Part shown: one piece after another, positions 29,395 through 36,616 of the stretch
Position numbering within the stretch: position 1 is the stretch's first letter
Layout of the letters: the number at the start of each line of letters is the position of its first letter
DNA from: an uncultured bacterium
GTDB taxonomy: Bacteria > Patescibacteriota > Microgenomatia > UBA1400 > UBA12108
Assembly: GCA_903945195.1 (NCBI GenBank)
Contig: CAJAUT010000016.1
Span: forward strand, 1-37,673
DNA length: 37,673 nt
Reading direction: 5' to 3'
The notes under the pieces: generated by a model
The model's database searches: none
Told to the model about the DNA's origin: nothing
What the model saw: only the letters and a program-made list of their open reading frames with translations
Program-made: the position numbers and the translations under genes

Positions 29395-30039
29395 TCAGCG
29401 AGCCAGGGTAAGCCCCCACACGTCTTTGACTCCATTTTGTTTCAGTATTTTGGCGCATTCGCGCATAGTAGCTCCAGTAGTCCACACATCATCAACTATT
29501 AATACTCTTTCTGGACATGAGCTGCCAACAAATCTAAAAGCATTTACAATATTATCCTGCCTTTCTATCTTACTAAGCCCAAACATCGGCTTGGTTTCTT
29601 TACCCCTCTCAAGCAACTCTACCTTCCGGGAGACTCCCGGAAGGCTCACCGCAAAATCTGCTACTATCTCCGCCTGATTAAAACCTCTTTCCTGCTGCTT
29701 TTTGTCCCACATAGGGACATAAGTTACCACCATCTCAGGAATCACTTCAAACTCACAGAGTTTATACAAACACTCAACTATGTTCCAGTTACTCTTGTAC
29801 TTCACTTTTTTGAGACATTTTTGCACGAGACCTTTGTATGACAAACCTACAACGAGTCTATCCATCCCATATCTACTTTTACATCTAGGATGTATCCAGC
29901 CGTCAATACTTGGTTTACAACAAATTGGACAAATTGACTCTGGTCTTACTATTTGTTTCCGACATTTATCACAAATATATTCACCCTCTTTCCTACATCC
30001 TATGCACATTTTTGGAAATATCAAATCCACAATCCCCAT
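29395..30039 (-). CDS. ComF-family phosphoribosyltransferase-like protein
   Basis: A 214-aa protein. An N-terminal zinc-finger region has MCIGCRKEGEYICDKCRK and ICPICCKPS (four or more Cys ligands). A PRTase domain follows with VTYVPMWDKKQQERGFNQAE and VLIVDDVWTTGATM (PRPP-binding loop). ComF proteins are linked to DNA uptake and competence, but many lack a shown substrate. A 23-nt palindrome (29622-29644) codes for part of ADFAVSLPGVSRKVELLERG. TAACAT (30046-30051) ends 6 nt before the ATG. Other competence genes are not in the window. Confidence 0.88.
   Translation of the reverse strand: MGIVDLIFPKMCIGCRKEGEYICDKCRKQIVRPESICPICCKPSIDGWIHPRCKSRYGMDRLVVGLSYKGLVQKCLKKVKYKSNWNIVECLYKLCEFEVIPEMVVTYVPMWDKKQQERGFNQAEIVADFAVSLPGVSRKVELLERGKETKPMFGLSKIERQDNIVNAFRFVGSSCPERVLIVDDVWTTGATMRECAKILKQNGVKDVWGLTLAR
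29622..29644. repeat. 23-nt palindrome inside comF
   Basis: CCTTCCGGGAG / CTCCCGGAAGG with one base between: an 11-bp perfect inverted repeat in the coding region. It encodes LPGVSRKVE and may be an inserted hairpin. Confidence 0.55.
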
Positions 30040-30080
30040 AAATATATGTTACCCCAATCCTTCCAGCCGTGAGCTAGACA

Positions 30081-30278
30081 TTTCCAAACGAACTCAAAGA
30101 GCGAAAGAGATGTTGTTCCGTATCTGGCGAACATCCGTCAAGGATGAAGTCAGAAAGTGACACAACATATAATGTGAGTGTCTGGAATGTCAGCGAGCCT
30201 GGAAGGCGTGCTTTTCTATTTTCCTCTTTTAGCACGAGCAAAAGAGGAAACCGCGGGCGTGCTGGCGGGACAGCGCGT
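30081..30278 (+). ncRNA. Family A structured element, copy 2 (candidate noncoding RNA)
   Basis: It lies between the comF start and the tmRNA promoter. The closing stem is TTCCA/TGGAA (30082-30086/30183-30187) and the variable domain is closed by ATGTTGT/ACAACAT (30110-30116/30162-30168), different in sequence from copy 1. CGTGCT/AGCACG (30207-30212/30231-30236) has loop bases CCTCTTTT (30223-30230) matching AAAAGAGG (30241-30248). GCTG/CAGC (30262-30265/30272-30275) closes GCGGGA, whose GCGG can pair with CCGC (30252-30255). CATGC in copy 1 is CGTGC here with its partner changed too. The tmRNA promoter begins downstream, so this is not a tmRNA leader. Strand is assumed from the alignment. Confidence 0.6.
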
Positions 30279-30285
30279 AAAAACT

Positions 30286-30313
30286 TGAAAAAAGATTGAT
30301 GATATGGTATATT
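30286..30313 (+). promoter_or_regulatory. tmRNA promoter
   Basis: TTGAAA (30286-30291) and TATATT (30308-30313), 16-17 nt apart. The -10 ends 9 nt before the mature tmRNA 5' end, so little or no 5' trimming would be needed. Confidence 0.65.
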
Positions 30314-30322
30314 ATGGCAATT

Positions 30323-30758
30323 GGGGACGTCTTGCTTTGACGTATACCAGCTCTTTAACATCTGCATACCGACTTTGACGAGAGAAGTCGTAAAACAGCG
30401 TCAAAAAAAATCTGTCAATACATTTGCACAGACAGTAAAATCAGCGATGAACAAAATCGGCGCCACAATCGCCAGCTATGTTCCTTCGTTTGAATTTGCT
30501 CCAGCTTCCGTTCAAGCTTTTGCTTAATCGGCGCTAGCATTTATATCTAACTCGCTCATGGGGAAGATATAGGTGGAAATACACATGAGCCGTAACCCCG
30601 CTTTGATCAGGCTGGGCCATACAAACGATCACCCTCGGATTACTTTTGGCCTGATAAATGCCTAAGTGATAAGAGGTTAAAACATAAATTTATCTATGTA
30701 TGTAGATGGTGTTATAGACGGTACGCGGACGAGGGCTCATTGCCCTCCGTCTCCACCA
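30323..30758 (+). ncRNA. ssrA: tmRNA (ssrA) with a long tag reading frame
   Basis: A 436-nt tmRNA that frees stalled ribosomes with SmpB. Acceptor GGGGACG/CGTCTCC with a G-U at the third pair, as AlaRS needs, then ACCA at the 3' end. TTTGACG near the 5' end is typical. PK1: CGACTT/AAGTCG (30370-30375/30385-30390) with TGACG (30376-30380) pairing CGTCA (30399-30403). The tag most likely resumes at AAT 30417, 13 nt after PK1, and ends at TAA 30525-30527: 36 codons starting NTFAQTVKSA and ending ASVQAFA. The usual tag is about 8-15 residues. A GGGG/CCCC pseudoknot follows. The T-loop (CTCATTG) deviates from TTCRANY. smpB lies 0.8 kb downstream. Confidence 0.92.
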
Positions 30759-30779
30759 ACTAGGTTTTTGGGATATTCC

Positions 30780-30808
30780 TTGCTATTTTTCTCTAGTTTT
30801 GAGATAGT
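30780..30808 (+). promoter_or_regulatory. Promoter of the 30815 membrane-anchored gene
   Basis: TTGCTA-17-GATAGT and ATCAGT before the ATG, almost a copy of the promoter at 24250-24278. It starts 22 nt after the tmRNA end. Confidence 0.6.
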
Positions 30809-30814
30809 ATCAGT

Positions 30815-31531
30815 ATGGAAACAAACCAAATCCCTGTCGAACAACCAATAGTCACAACCCCAGCCCCCATCGTCCCAGAAACAGTCTCCCAAGCATATAT
30901 TCCCGTCACCCAAAAATCCTCCAATCTTCCAATAATTATTCTCTCTATATTCTTAGTTATCTCACTGTCTGCTATAGCTTATCTATATACCCAAATTCAA
31001 TCCCTCAAAACCCAAGCTCCAACTCCAGTAGCCCAAGTTACACCTTCCCCTGTCGTCACCCCAGTAGCTACCTCTACCCCAGCAGCAGCATCCGCTGCTG
31101 ATCCTACAGCAACCTGGACAACATACACCAACTCGACGTTTGGATTTAGTTTCCAACTACCCAAAGAGGTTAGCTACAAATACGATGATCTAGACAAATA
31201 CGTTGAAACAGGGATTAACAATGCCCAGCTTCTTGTCCAAAACTTCGATGGCATGAAGGCTGGGGGAGATGGTGACTCCGATTTTCAAATAATGATTCTT
31301 ATTGAAAACAGTAATGGTTTGAATATGGAAGATATCTCATCACCAAAAAAGACAACTATCAGCAATACATCTGCAACTCAAGGCAGCACTACGATCAAGT
31401 GGGCCAAATCTCTTGTAACAATATTTGATGTCCAGCCACACAAAATTGCCGTCGTCCTATCATCCAAGCAATCAAATCAGAACATAGTTCTCTATAAACA
31501 GATCCTCTCCACCTTCAAATTCACCAATTAA
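30815..31531 (+). CDS. Membrane-anchored extracytoplasmic protein, function unknown
   Basis: A 238-aa protein: a Pro-rich cytoplasmic N-terminus (ETNQIPVEQPIV), one TM helix (about 39-58), a Thr/Pro/Ala-rich linker (TPVAQVTPSPVVTPV), then a domain beginning TWTTYTNSTFGFSFQLPKE, a pattern common in PsbP-like or other lipoprotein-type beta domains of small-genome bacteria. It lacks the cysteines of the 24285 protein but shares its promoter and N-terminal NQIP motif, so the two may be diverged paralogs or built on the same anchor module. It ends 4 nt into the convergent smpB gene. No function can be assigned. Confidence 0.7.
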   Translation: METNQIPVEQPIVTTPAPIVPETVSQAYIPVTQKSSNLPIIILSIFLVISLSAIAYLYTQIQSLKTQAPTPVAQVTPSPVVTPVATSTPAAASAADPTATWTTYTNSTFGFSFQLPKEVSYKYDDLDKYVETGINNAQLLVQNFDGMKAGGDGDSDFQIMILIENSNGLNMEDISSPKKTTISNTSATQGSTTIKWAKSLVTIFDVQPHKIAVVLSSKQSNQNIVLYKQILSTFKFTN

Positions 31532-31965
31532 ACCGTATTCTTCACGGCCTTGGCCAGGTCGCGTTTAATATTACGAGCTTTTAGGTCCGCTCTCTTCTCC
31601 CACTCTCTCTTTCCCTTCCCCACTCCTATCTCACACTTTGCCCATCTACCCTTAAAAAACAATTTAAGCGGGATAAGAGTTAGATTTTTTCCTTCTATCT
31701 GTTTATGGATTTTAAGCATCTCACTTTGTTTTAGCAACAGTTTTCTACTTCTCTTGGAATCATATTCTTTGCCAGAGTAGTGACTGTATTTAGGTATATC
31801 TGCCCCAATCAAAAATAGTTCCCCGTTTATCATCTTTGCAAACCCTTCCCTCAAACTCCCACGCTCTTCCCGCAAACTCTTCACCTCAGCACCCGTGAGC
31901 ATCACCCCCGCCACGTAAGTGTCTGAGATACTATACTCACTCCTCGCCCATTTATTTACTATCAT
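31528..31965 (-). CDS. smpB: SmpB, tmRNA-binding protein
   Basis: A 145-aa OB-fold partner of tmRNA. NKWARSEYSISDTYVAGVML starts the fold, TGAEVKSLREERGSLREGF is the signature, LIGADIPKYSHY and LTLIPLKLFFKGRWAKCEIG follow, and the basic C-terminal tail ends KRADLKARNIKRDLAKAVKN, which enters the mRNA channel of the stalled ribosome. Length is normal. TAGAAT (31972-31977) ends 6 nt before the ATG. tmRNA lies 0.8 kb away on the opposite strand, so the trans-translation genes are clustered. Confidence 0.95.
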   Translation of the reverse strand: MIVNKWARSEYSISDTYVAGVMLTGAEVKSLREERGSLREGFAKMINGELFLIGADIPKYSHYSGKEYDSKRSRKLLLKQSEMLKIHKQIEGKNLTLIPLKLFFKGRWAKCEIGVGKGKREWEKRADLKARNIKRDLAKAVKNTV

Positions 31966-32056
31966 ATGTGTATTCTACCGCAGGTTTGGAATAAACCCGT
32001 AAAAATATCTTCTCCTGATTGTTTTTGTGCAGTGCAAGAAAACCTTTAAAAAGAGC

Positions 32057-32175
32057 TGTAGATTGGCGCACGTTCCAAAAGAAAAAATTGCGCAGACCGG
32101 GTAGGTCGAGAACTAGGACAATTTTGCAGCATCAAAATATGGCCGATTTTCGACTTGGAATGGCGACAAGCTACA
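32057..32175. ncRNA. Family B structured element, copy 2
   Basis: It fills most of the 223-nt gap between the PP2C-like gene end (32189) and smpB start. Basal arms TGTAG-TTG-CGC (32057-32069) and GCG-CAA-CTACA (32163-32175) pair with single-base internal loops. They share no sequence with the arms of copy 1, yet the 90-nt core (32072-32161) is 84/90 identical to it. The GACC/GGTC hairpin (32095-32098/32104-32107) has the A-T pair that replaces G-C of copy 1. Confidence 0.65.
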
Positions 32176-32188
32176 AATCTTTACATTT

Positions 32189-33934
32189 TTAAAGACTAAA
32201 TTCCTTCACCACATTATCAATCAGTACATACCCCTTATCATCCACAATCACCAGATCACTTGCCTTACTAAACTCCGAGTTTACATACTGCGATTTATAA
32301 AGTCCATCATCCCCAAACACAGAAATCCTTGAAGCCCCATTTTCAAGCACATATATCAAACTCTCAGTGACCCACAAAGCACTCGGCTCTGACAATTTTT
32401 TGTCTTCACTCTTTGCGGGGAAGCCGTCCATACTAAATTTCACAGGCGCTCCCCTACTATATCTCTCTAGCTTGCCGGTTGATGTAAGAAACCATATATC
32501 CCCTACCACCTTCATATCCACCACATTGGACAGGTCGGGGGTAATACCGGCTGCCAGCCATCTCCTGCGACCTCCAAAGGCATCTCCAAGTGTAGGGTAC
32601 TTCCATACTTCACTCTGTCCTTTATCCAAAATATATACGTTTCCTGCAAACAACCCGATCTTTGTCGGATCTATCCAAAATTCATCAGCCTCTATCGCAG
32701 TCTTTGATTCATCTTTCTTTAAATTTAACTCTGTAACCGACTTTACATTTAGTCCAAATAGTTTTGCGTCAGTCATTGAAACATCTATAAATTTACCATC
32801 TTTTGTTTCTATGATCTTTCTAGATCTATCAGCTATATTCATCGACACTAGTCTCGAACTGGACTCATCTATAAAGACCAAATTCCCCTTACCATCTGTT
32901 TTCATTTTGTTAGCTTTGAGCTCATCTATTAGCACTTTCAGCTCAACAATGGTATTTAGGGCAATATCATTCTTTTTAAATGCTTGCTCTTCTGCCTTGG
33001 TTATTTCCTCGGTCAGTTTTAAAGCTTTAACTTTATACTCATCTTTTAGTTTGAGTGATAAATAGGTCTCAACTTCTGTTTTTGCTTCAGCTAAAAGGAT
33101 TCTTGCTCTTTCAGGATTCAAATCTCCAATAGACAAAGTCTCTGTTATCTTTGCTTCCACAATACTATTTACTGTTTGATATTTTTGCTCAGATATTACT
33201 TTTACTCGCCTCACCATCCCCACCCCGATCATTAAAGTAAGTAAAGCAAGTAGTGATAATCCGACCCACATATTTAGTTTTCTAGGCTCTTCATTTCGTA
33301 GATAAATTTTTAAAGGATTTTTCACTACTTCAGTCATCTGTTCATCGCTCTCACCAACTACACAGACGGATCCAGCAACACCGCTAGAATCATCTGTTGT
33401 ATGAATAAGTGGTGCTAGAGCTTCCCCAGGATCGTTGTCCTGAGTTAATATCTCTTTCAGCTTGTTTTGTCCTATCACTTCTATTAGTTTTGTAGTTGCA
33501 ACAAGCAGCACGTCACCATCTTTTATAAATCCATTTATTGTTTTATCTTCACTTAATTCAAAGTCTATCTTTGCAATTTGCGAGTTGCGTGAAATTAAAG
33601 CACAAACTGCGCCTTTTCCACAGAATATAACGGAACCATCTTTTATATTTGCCACCAAGTATTCACAGCTCACTCCGCCAAGTACTCCCTCTATAGAAGC
33701 AAAAATTATTTTTTGAAGTTGAGCTTCATTTTCAACATATCTAGATTTTTGTTCTATATTTAGCAAGACTTGAGATCCAAGCACCCCCAAATCAACCATC
33801 GAGTCTACTTCTTCACTTTTTAACTGCAATATTATTACGAGTTTATGATTTTTCTCATAATCAGCAACTTGGGCCTGAGACCATAGACTTTGACTTGATG
33901 AACCTACAATGTTTTTGGTGAGCAGTTTGATCAT
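32189..33934 (-). CDS. PP2C-like / TM / beta-propeller-like protein
   Basis: A 581-aa protein. Residues 1 to about 205 look like a degenerate PP2C-type fold (SSQSLWSQAQVADYEKNHKL, CGKGAVCALISRN, IKDGDVLLVATTKL); the usual metal-binding Asp-Gly motif is not evident, so it may be inactive. One TM helix follows (about 221-240), then a charged coiled-coil (about 265-330) and a C-terminal half with repeated strand motifs (GNLVFIDESSSRLVSM, GDIWFLTSTGKLERYS, ISVFGDDGLYKSQ) suggesting a beta-propeller or NHL-like domain outside the cell. It is 2 nt downstream of the 75-aa membrane gene and probably in one operon with the PH-domain gene. A signalling or envelope-sensor role is inference. Confidence 0.75.
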   Translation of the reverse strand: MIKLLTKNIVGSSSQSLWSQAQVADYEKNHKLVIILQLKSEEVDSMVDLGVLGSQVLLNIEQKSRYVENEAQLQKIIFASIEGVLGGVSCEYLVANIKDGSVIFCGKGAVCALISRNSQIAKIDFELSEDKTINGFIKDGDVLLVATTKLIEVIGQNKLKEILTQDNDPGEALAPLIHTTDDSSGVAGSVCVVGESDEQMTEVVKNPLKIYLRNEEPRKLNMWVGLSLLALLTLMIGVGMVRRVKVISEQKYQTVNSIVEAKITETLSIGDLNPERARILLAEAKTEVETYLSLKLKDEYKVKALKLTEEITKAEEQAFKKNDIALNTIVELKVLIDELKANKMKTDGKGNLVFIDESSSRLVSMNIADRSRKIIETKDGKFIDVSMTDAKLFGLNVKSVTELNLKKDESKTAIEADEFWIDPTKIGLFAGNVYILDKGQSEVWKYPTLGDAFGGRRRWLAAGITPDLSNVVDMKVVGDIWFLTSTGKLERYSRGAPVKFSMDGFPAKSEDKKLSEPSALWVTESLIYVLENGASRISVFGDDGLYKSQYVNSEFSKASDLVIVDDKGYVLIDNVVKEFSL

Positions 33935-33936
33935 AT

Positions 33937-34164
33937 TTACAAAATGAACAGGGCTATAAGAAAGACTAGTACTGCAAATACAAAATTAAGTACTCCCAGT
34001 ATCCGTATCACAAAATCATCTTTCATAGTTACCGCTTTTGTCATGGCAGATACTTGCTTCATCATAAGTAGCGCGAAAATCACATAAACCAAAAGAAGTA
34101 TCACAATAAGAACCTTAGTGATACTAAGTAAAGTGATAGATTCAAGTATTAAAATTGGGTCCAT
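33937..34164 (-). CDS. Small two-TM membrane protein
   Basis: A 75-aa protein with two hydrophobic helices: about 15-35 (TKVLIVILLLVYVIFALLMM) and about 53-75 (ILGVLNFVFAVLVFLIALFI), joined by a short loop with a few charged residues (SAMTKAVTMKDD). Family not recognised. It overlaps the PH-domain gene by one base and precedes the PP2C-like gene by 2 nt, a compact three-gene operon. Such proteins often stabilise a larger membrane partner, here perhaps the PH-domain or PP2C-like protein, but this is only inferred. Confidence 0.72.
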   Translation of the reverse strand: MDPILILESITLLSITKVLIVILLLVYVIFALLMMKQVSAMTKAVTMKDDFVIRILGVLNFVFAVLVFLIALFIL

Positions 34165-34829
34165 TACTTGACCCTCCCTTCTATTTTTTCCTGTTCTTCC
34201 ATATCTATTAATTGATTAATTATTTTCCCGACTTTATCTGGTCTAGGAACATATAAAAACTCAAACTGAGATACCTCTGCTGCCGTCTGGATAAACAAAC
34301 TTCCATATCCAAAAAATGTCTCAAATGCTCCAGATGACTGGATATTCACATCTTGAATTTCTTCTATCTTGGCTGTTGAAATTCTTCTAAAAAATATGTT
34401 TTGAAAGTCTACGTCGACTACCCTCTCATCTGTCAAAATATAAATATTAAAAAACCAACCCATAAACTTAGCTAGTGCATAACCAAACACAAACATATAC
34501 CACCCGGCCGTAATCACAAATTGATAGCTGGCGGGCAAATTTGCATATGGTGGGAAAAAAGCAAAAACAGAAGTAATCGTGATCATAAACGCAACCATTA
34601 TCATCCATTTTATGTTTACGATTGGGTGTTGCCGCAAGAATAGTACGACTTGCTCATCATCATCTTGGGTCTCAAAACAAACTTTATTTGGCAAAGTCAC
34701 ATAACTAGTTAGCAAATTGTCATTTCCTACTCTCTCAATTTGTTTCCTAATAGCATCCATCGAAAGATTTGCTTTTATCTTCCCCACTACTTCAGCTACT
34801 TTCTCTTTGGCTTTATATATCTCTCCCAT
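34164..34829 (-). CDS. Bacterial PH-domain (bPH2, YdbS-like) membrane protein
   Basis: A 221-aa protein. The N-terminal cytosolic part is rich in Lys and Glu, two TM helices follow (about 77-95 and 108-130), and then a PH-like domain: FNIYILTDERVVDVDFQNIF, FRRISTAKIEEIQDVNIQSS and GYGSLFIQTAAEVSQFEF, the bPH2/YdbS signature. Function in most bacteria is unknown. TAACAT (34836-34841) ends 6 nt before the ATG, so it heads a leaderless transcript running into the 75-aa and PP2C-like genes. Confidence 0.83.
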   Translation of the reverse strand: MGEIYKAKEKVAEVVGKIKANLSMDAIRKQIERVGNDNLLTSYVTLPNKVCFETQDDDEQVVLFLRQHPIVNIKWMIMVAFMITITSVFAFFPPYANLPASYQFVITAGWYMFVFGYALAKFMGWFFNIYILTDERVVDVDFQNIFFRRISTAKIEEIQDVNIQSSGAFETFFGYGSLFIQTAAEVSQFEFLYVPRPDKVGKIINQLIDMEEQEKIEGRVK

Positions 34830-34856
34830 GAGTATATGTTATCACAATCGTTCTTA

Positions 34857-34896
34857 AAGGTCTGATCTTGTAGGTCATCCTACGAGGTCAGACCTT
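34857..34896. terminator. Large hairpin downstream of the SpoIID-type gene
   Basis: AAGGTCTGA/TCAGACCTT (34857-34865/34888-34896) and the nested CTTGTAGG/CCTACGAG (34867-34874/34879-34886, with one G-T) form a long stem with loop TCAT. It lies just after the SpoIID-type gene end on the minus strand. There is no strong T-run, so it may be a stability hairpin rather than a classical terminator. Confidence 0.5.
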
Positions 34897-34903
34897 ATAG
34901 GTA

Positions 34904-36616
34904 TCATTTACGTTCGATATTAAACAGCCCCGACTTCAAAGATATCCTTCCCGGCGCTCTTAGATTGAAAGCCTTCATAAAATCCGCTCCAGATATCGTA
35001 GTGCTCCCCTTGTTTGTCTGAAAAGTCACATTTGCCGTAACGCCATTGTTTGCATAAGTCACGCTCGCCCCAGTCACACTACTAAACCCGCCAATATCTC
35101 TCAAATCAGATTTCGAATATGGCGATCCACCCCAGCACGAGCTCTCTGGAGTCACTCGATTTGAGTCACCTCCACCACTAAAGAGCACCTTCCATGCATT
35201 TAAAATATCTGCCATTTCTTCCGAATTTAGCCACGGATGACTTCTTCCACAAGCGTCCCCAGACCTAGATTTGTACCAAGCTTTATAAAACCATGGGCTT
35301 CCCGCAGTTTTCTCATAAGCTTGCGCTGTCCATCCAGACTGACCACTAGGCGTATCCCAAAAACCTGGTGTAGAGTATCCATTTCCACTATAGGATTCTT
35401 GATATCCTCCACTCGTTGACGCATACCACGTAGAAAATGGAGCTCCTCCCACATATACTACCTTACCCCTGGTCGCATTTACCGCCTCCTCCCATTTTCC
35501 ACCCTTTGGACTTGCTTTAAATACCTGACATGCTTCGGTGGCACATATTGAACTAGCTCCGTTATTTGTCCGAGCTAGAGCGTAGCTTCGCGCTGCAATC
35601 GCTTGAGATTTGAGCGCTTCCATCCCTCCGTTATCTCCCCAACTACCAGGCATTTCATATATTCGCTTTGCATAATCTTCTAAACTAAAGCTCCCATACC
35701 CATCTACTTTTATTTGCGCATCAGGATTATGATCTTTTATCTCTATTCCATTGCCATAATAAGCTCTTAGTATCGTCTCGTAACTTTGCCCAGATTTTGC
35801 CCGTCCATAAGCCCCATACTGAGACATTCCCTTAAAATGTGGAGCTCCAAAACTAAACATTGCGAATGCCGGACTAAATCCAGGATTGTAGTCAGGCCTA
35901 CTTGCAGGATCATCCGCTAGTGGCACGTCACCAACAGTAGTTTGAAAAGTCCCAGTTTTCTCAGCCAAGATTGATTGTTGTTTAGCCGAAAGAACAGCAA
36001 TTTTACTAGATAGTTCGCTCTGCCATTTTTTAGCCCCAGCTATTTCTTTTTCAAAAAAAGCCTTTTGTGTGTCCATCTTTGTTTGCAGTCCCGCTAGTCG
36101 CGACTTATCGTTTTGAATTTTCTTTTTGTCTTCTTCTAGTTTCATAATGTCCTTGGTGATGTTTACAATCAAATCTTTATCTTCATCATTGGCTGCCGAT
36201 TTATAAGCCAGTCCCCTTGTCAGCTCCGCCGCACTAGATGATGAAGCAAATATCAAAAACGGCGAATTTTGGCTATTCTTCTTATACAAATCACGCACCT
36301 TTGCAGCCAAAATAACATATTGAGACTTGATCTTGTCATCTCTCTCTTTAATGCCGCTTTCTAGTGTCTGTAGCTTTGTTTCCGAAGCTTTTATCTGTGC
36401 CTGTATCCCAGCGAGTTGTTGTTTTAATTTTGTCACCTCAGACTCTAGTGGAGTCGTTGCCTTCATAGACAACTCCATTTGATTTTGCAAATCCGCCATT
36501 TGCTTTTCTATTTCTTCTAGACTCTCAGCCCTGACGCCCTGCCATGATACAATAAATACCATTACGGCTACAACAATTAATCCAGTATGAAAAAGTTTTT
36601 TCCAGGCAGAAAGCAT
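34904..36616 (-). CDS. Exported coiled-coil protein with SpoIID-type domain
   Basis: A 570-aa protein with a signal sequence (hydrophobic about 12-28, ending VRAES). A long coiled-coil follows (about 30-220: LEEIEKQMADLQNQMELS, KLKQQLAGIQAQIKASETKL), like the coiled-coil of PcsB/EnvC-type envelope proteins. The C-terminal half is a SpoIID/LytB domain: FKGMSQYGAYGRAKSGQS, ALKSQAIAARSYALA and FSTWYASTSGGYQESY. SpoIID of spore formers cuts denuded glycan strands; here a role in cell-wall remodelling or division fits the coiled-coil. TAGTAT (36623-36628) ends 6 nt before the ATG, and the start overlaps the divergent VirB2-like gene by 30 nt. Confidence 0.86.
   Translation of the reverse strand: MLSAWKKLFHTGLIVVAVMVFIVSWQGVRAESLEEIEKQMADLQNQMELSMKATTPLESEVTKLKQQLAGIQAQIKASETKLQTLESGIKERDDKIKSQYVILAAKVRDLYKKNSQNSPFLIFASSSSAAELTRGLAYKSAANDEDKDLIVNITKDIMKLEEDKKKIQNDKSRLAGLQTKMDTQKAFFEKEIAGAKKWQSELSSKIAVLSAKQQSILAEKTGTFQTTVGDVPLADDPASRPDYNPGFSPAFAMFSFGAPHFKGMSQYGAYGRAKSGQSYETILRAYYGNGIEIKDHNPDAQIKVDGYGSFSLEDYAKRIYEMPGSWGDNGGMEALKSQAIAARSYALARTNNGASSICATEACQVFKASPKGGKWEEAVNATRGKVVYVGGAPFSTWYASTSGGYQESYSGNGYSTPGFWDTPSGQSGWTAQAYEKTAGSPWFYKAWYKSRSGDACGRSHPWLNSEEMADILNAWKVLFSGGGDSNRVTPESSCWGGSPYSKSDLRDIGGFSSVTGASVTYANNGVTANVTFQTNKGSTTISGADFMKAFNLRAPGRISLKSGLFNIERK

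Noticed and set aside
30081-30278. Family A copy 2 as a 5' leader of tmRNA
   Set aside because: The tmRNA has its own -35/-10 downstream of the element, and copy 1 precedes an unrelated protein gene.
30321-30527. ORF with TTG start, 68 aa, over the tmRNA
   Set aside because: It lies wholly within the tmRNA; only its last 36 codons are meaningful, as the tag frame.
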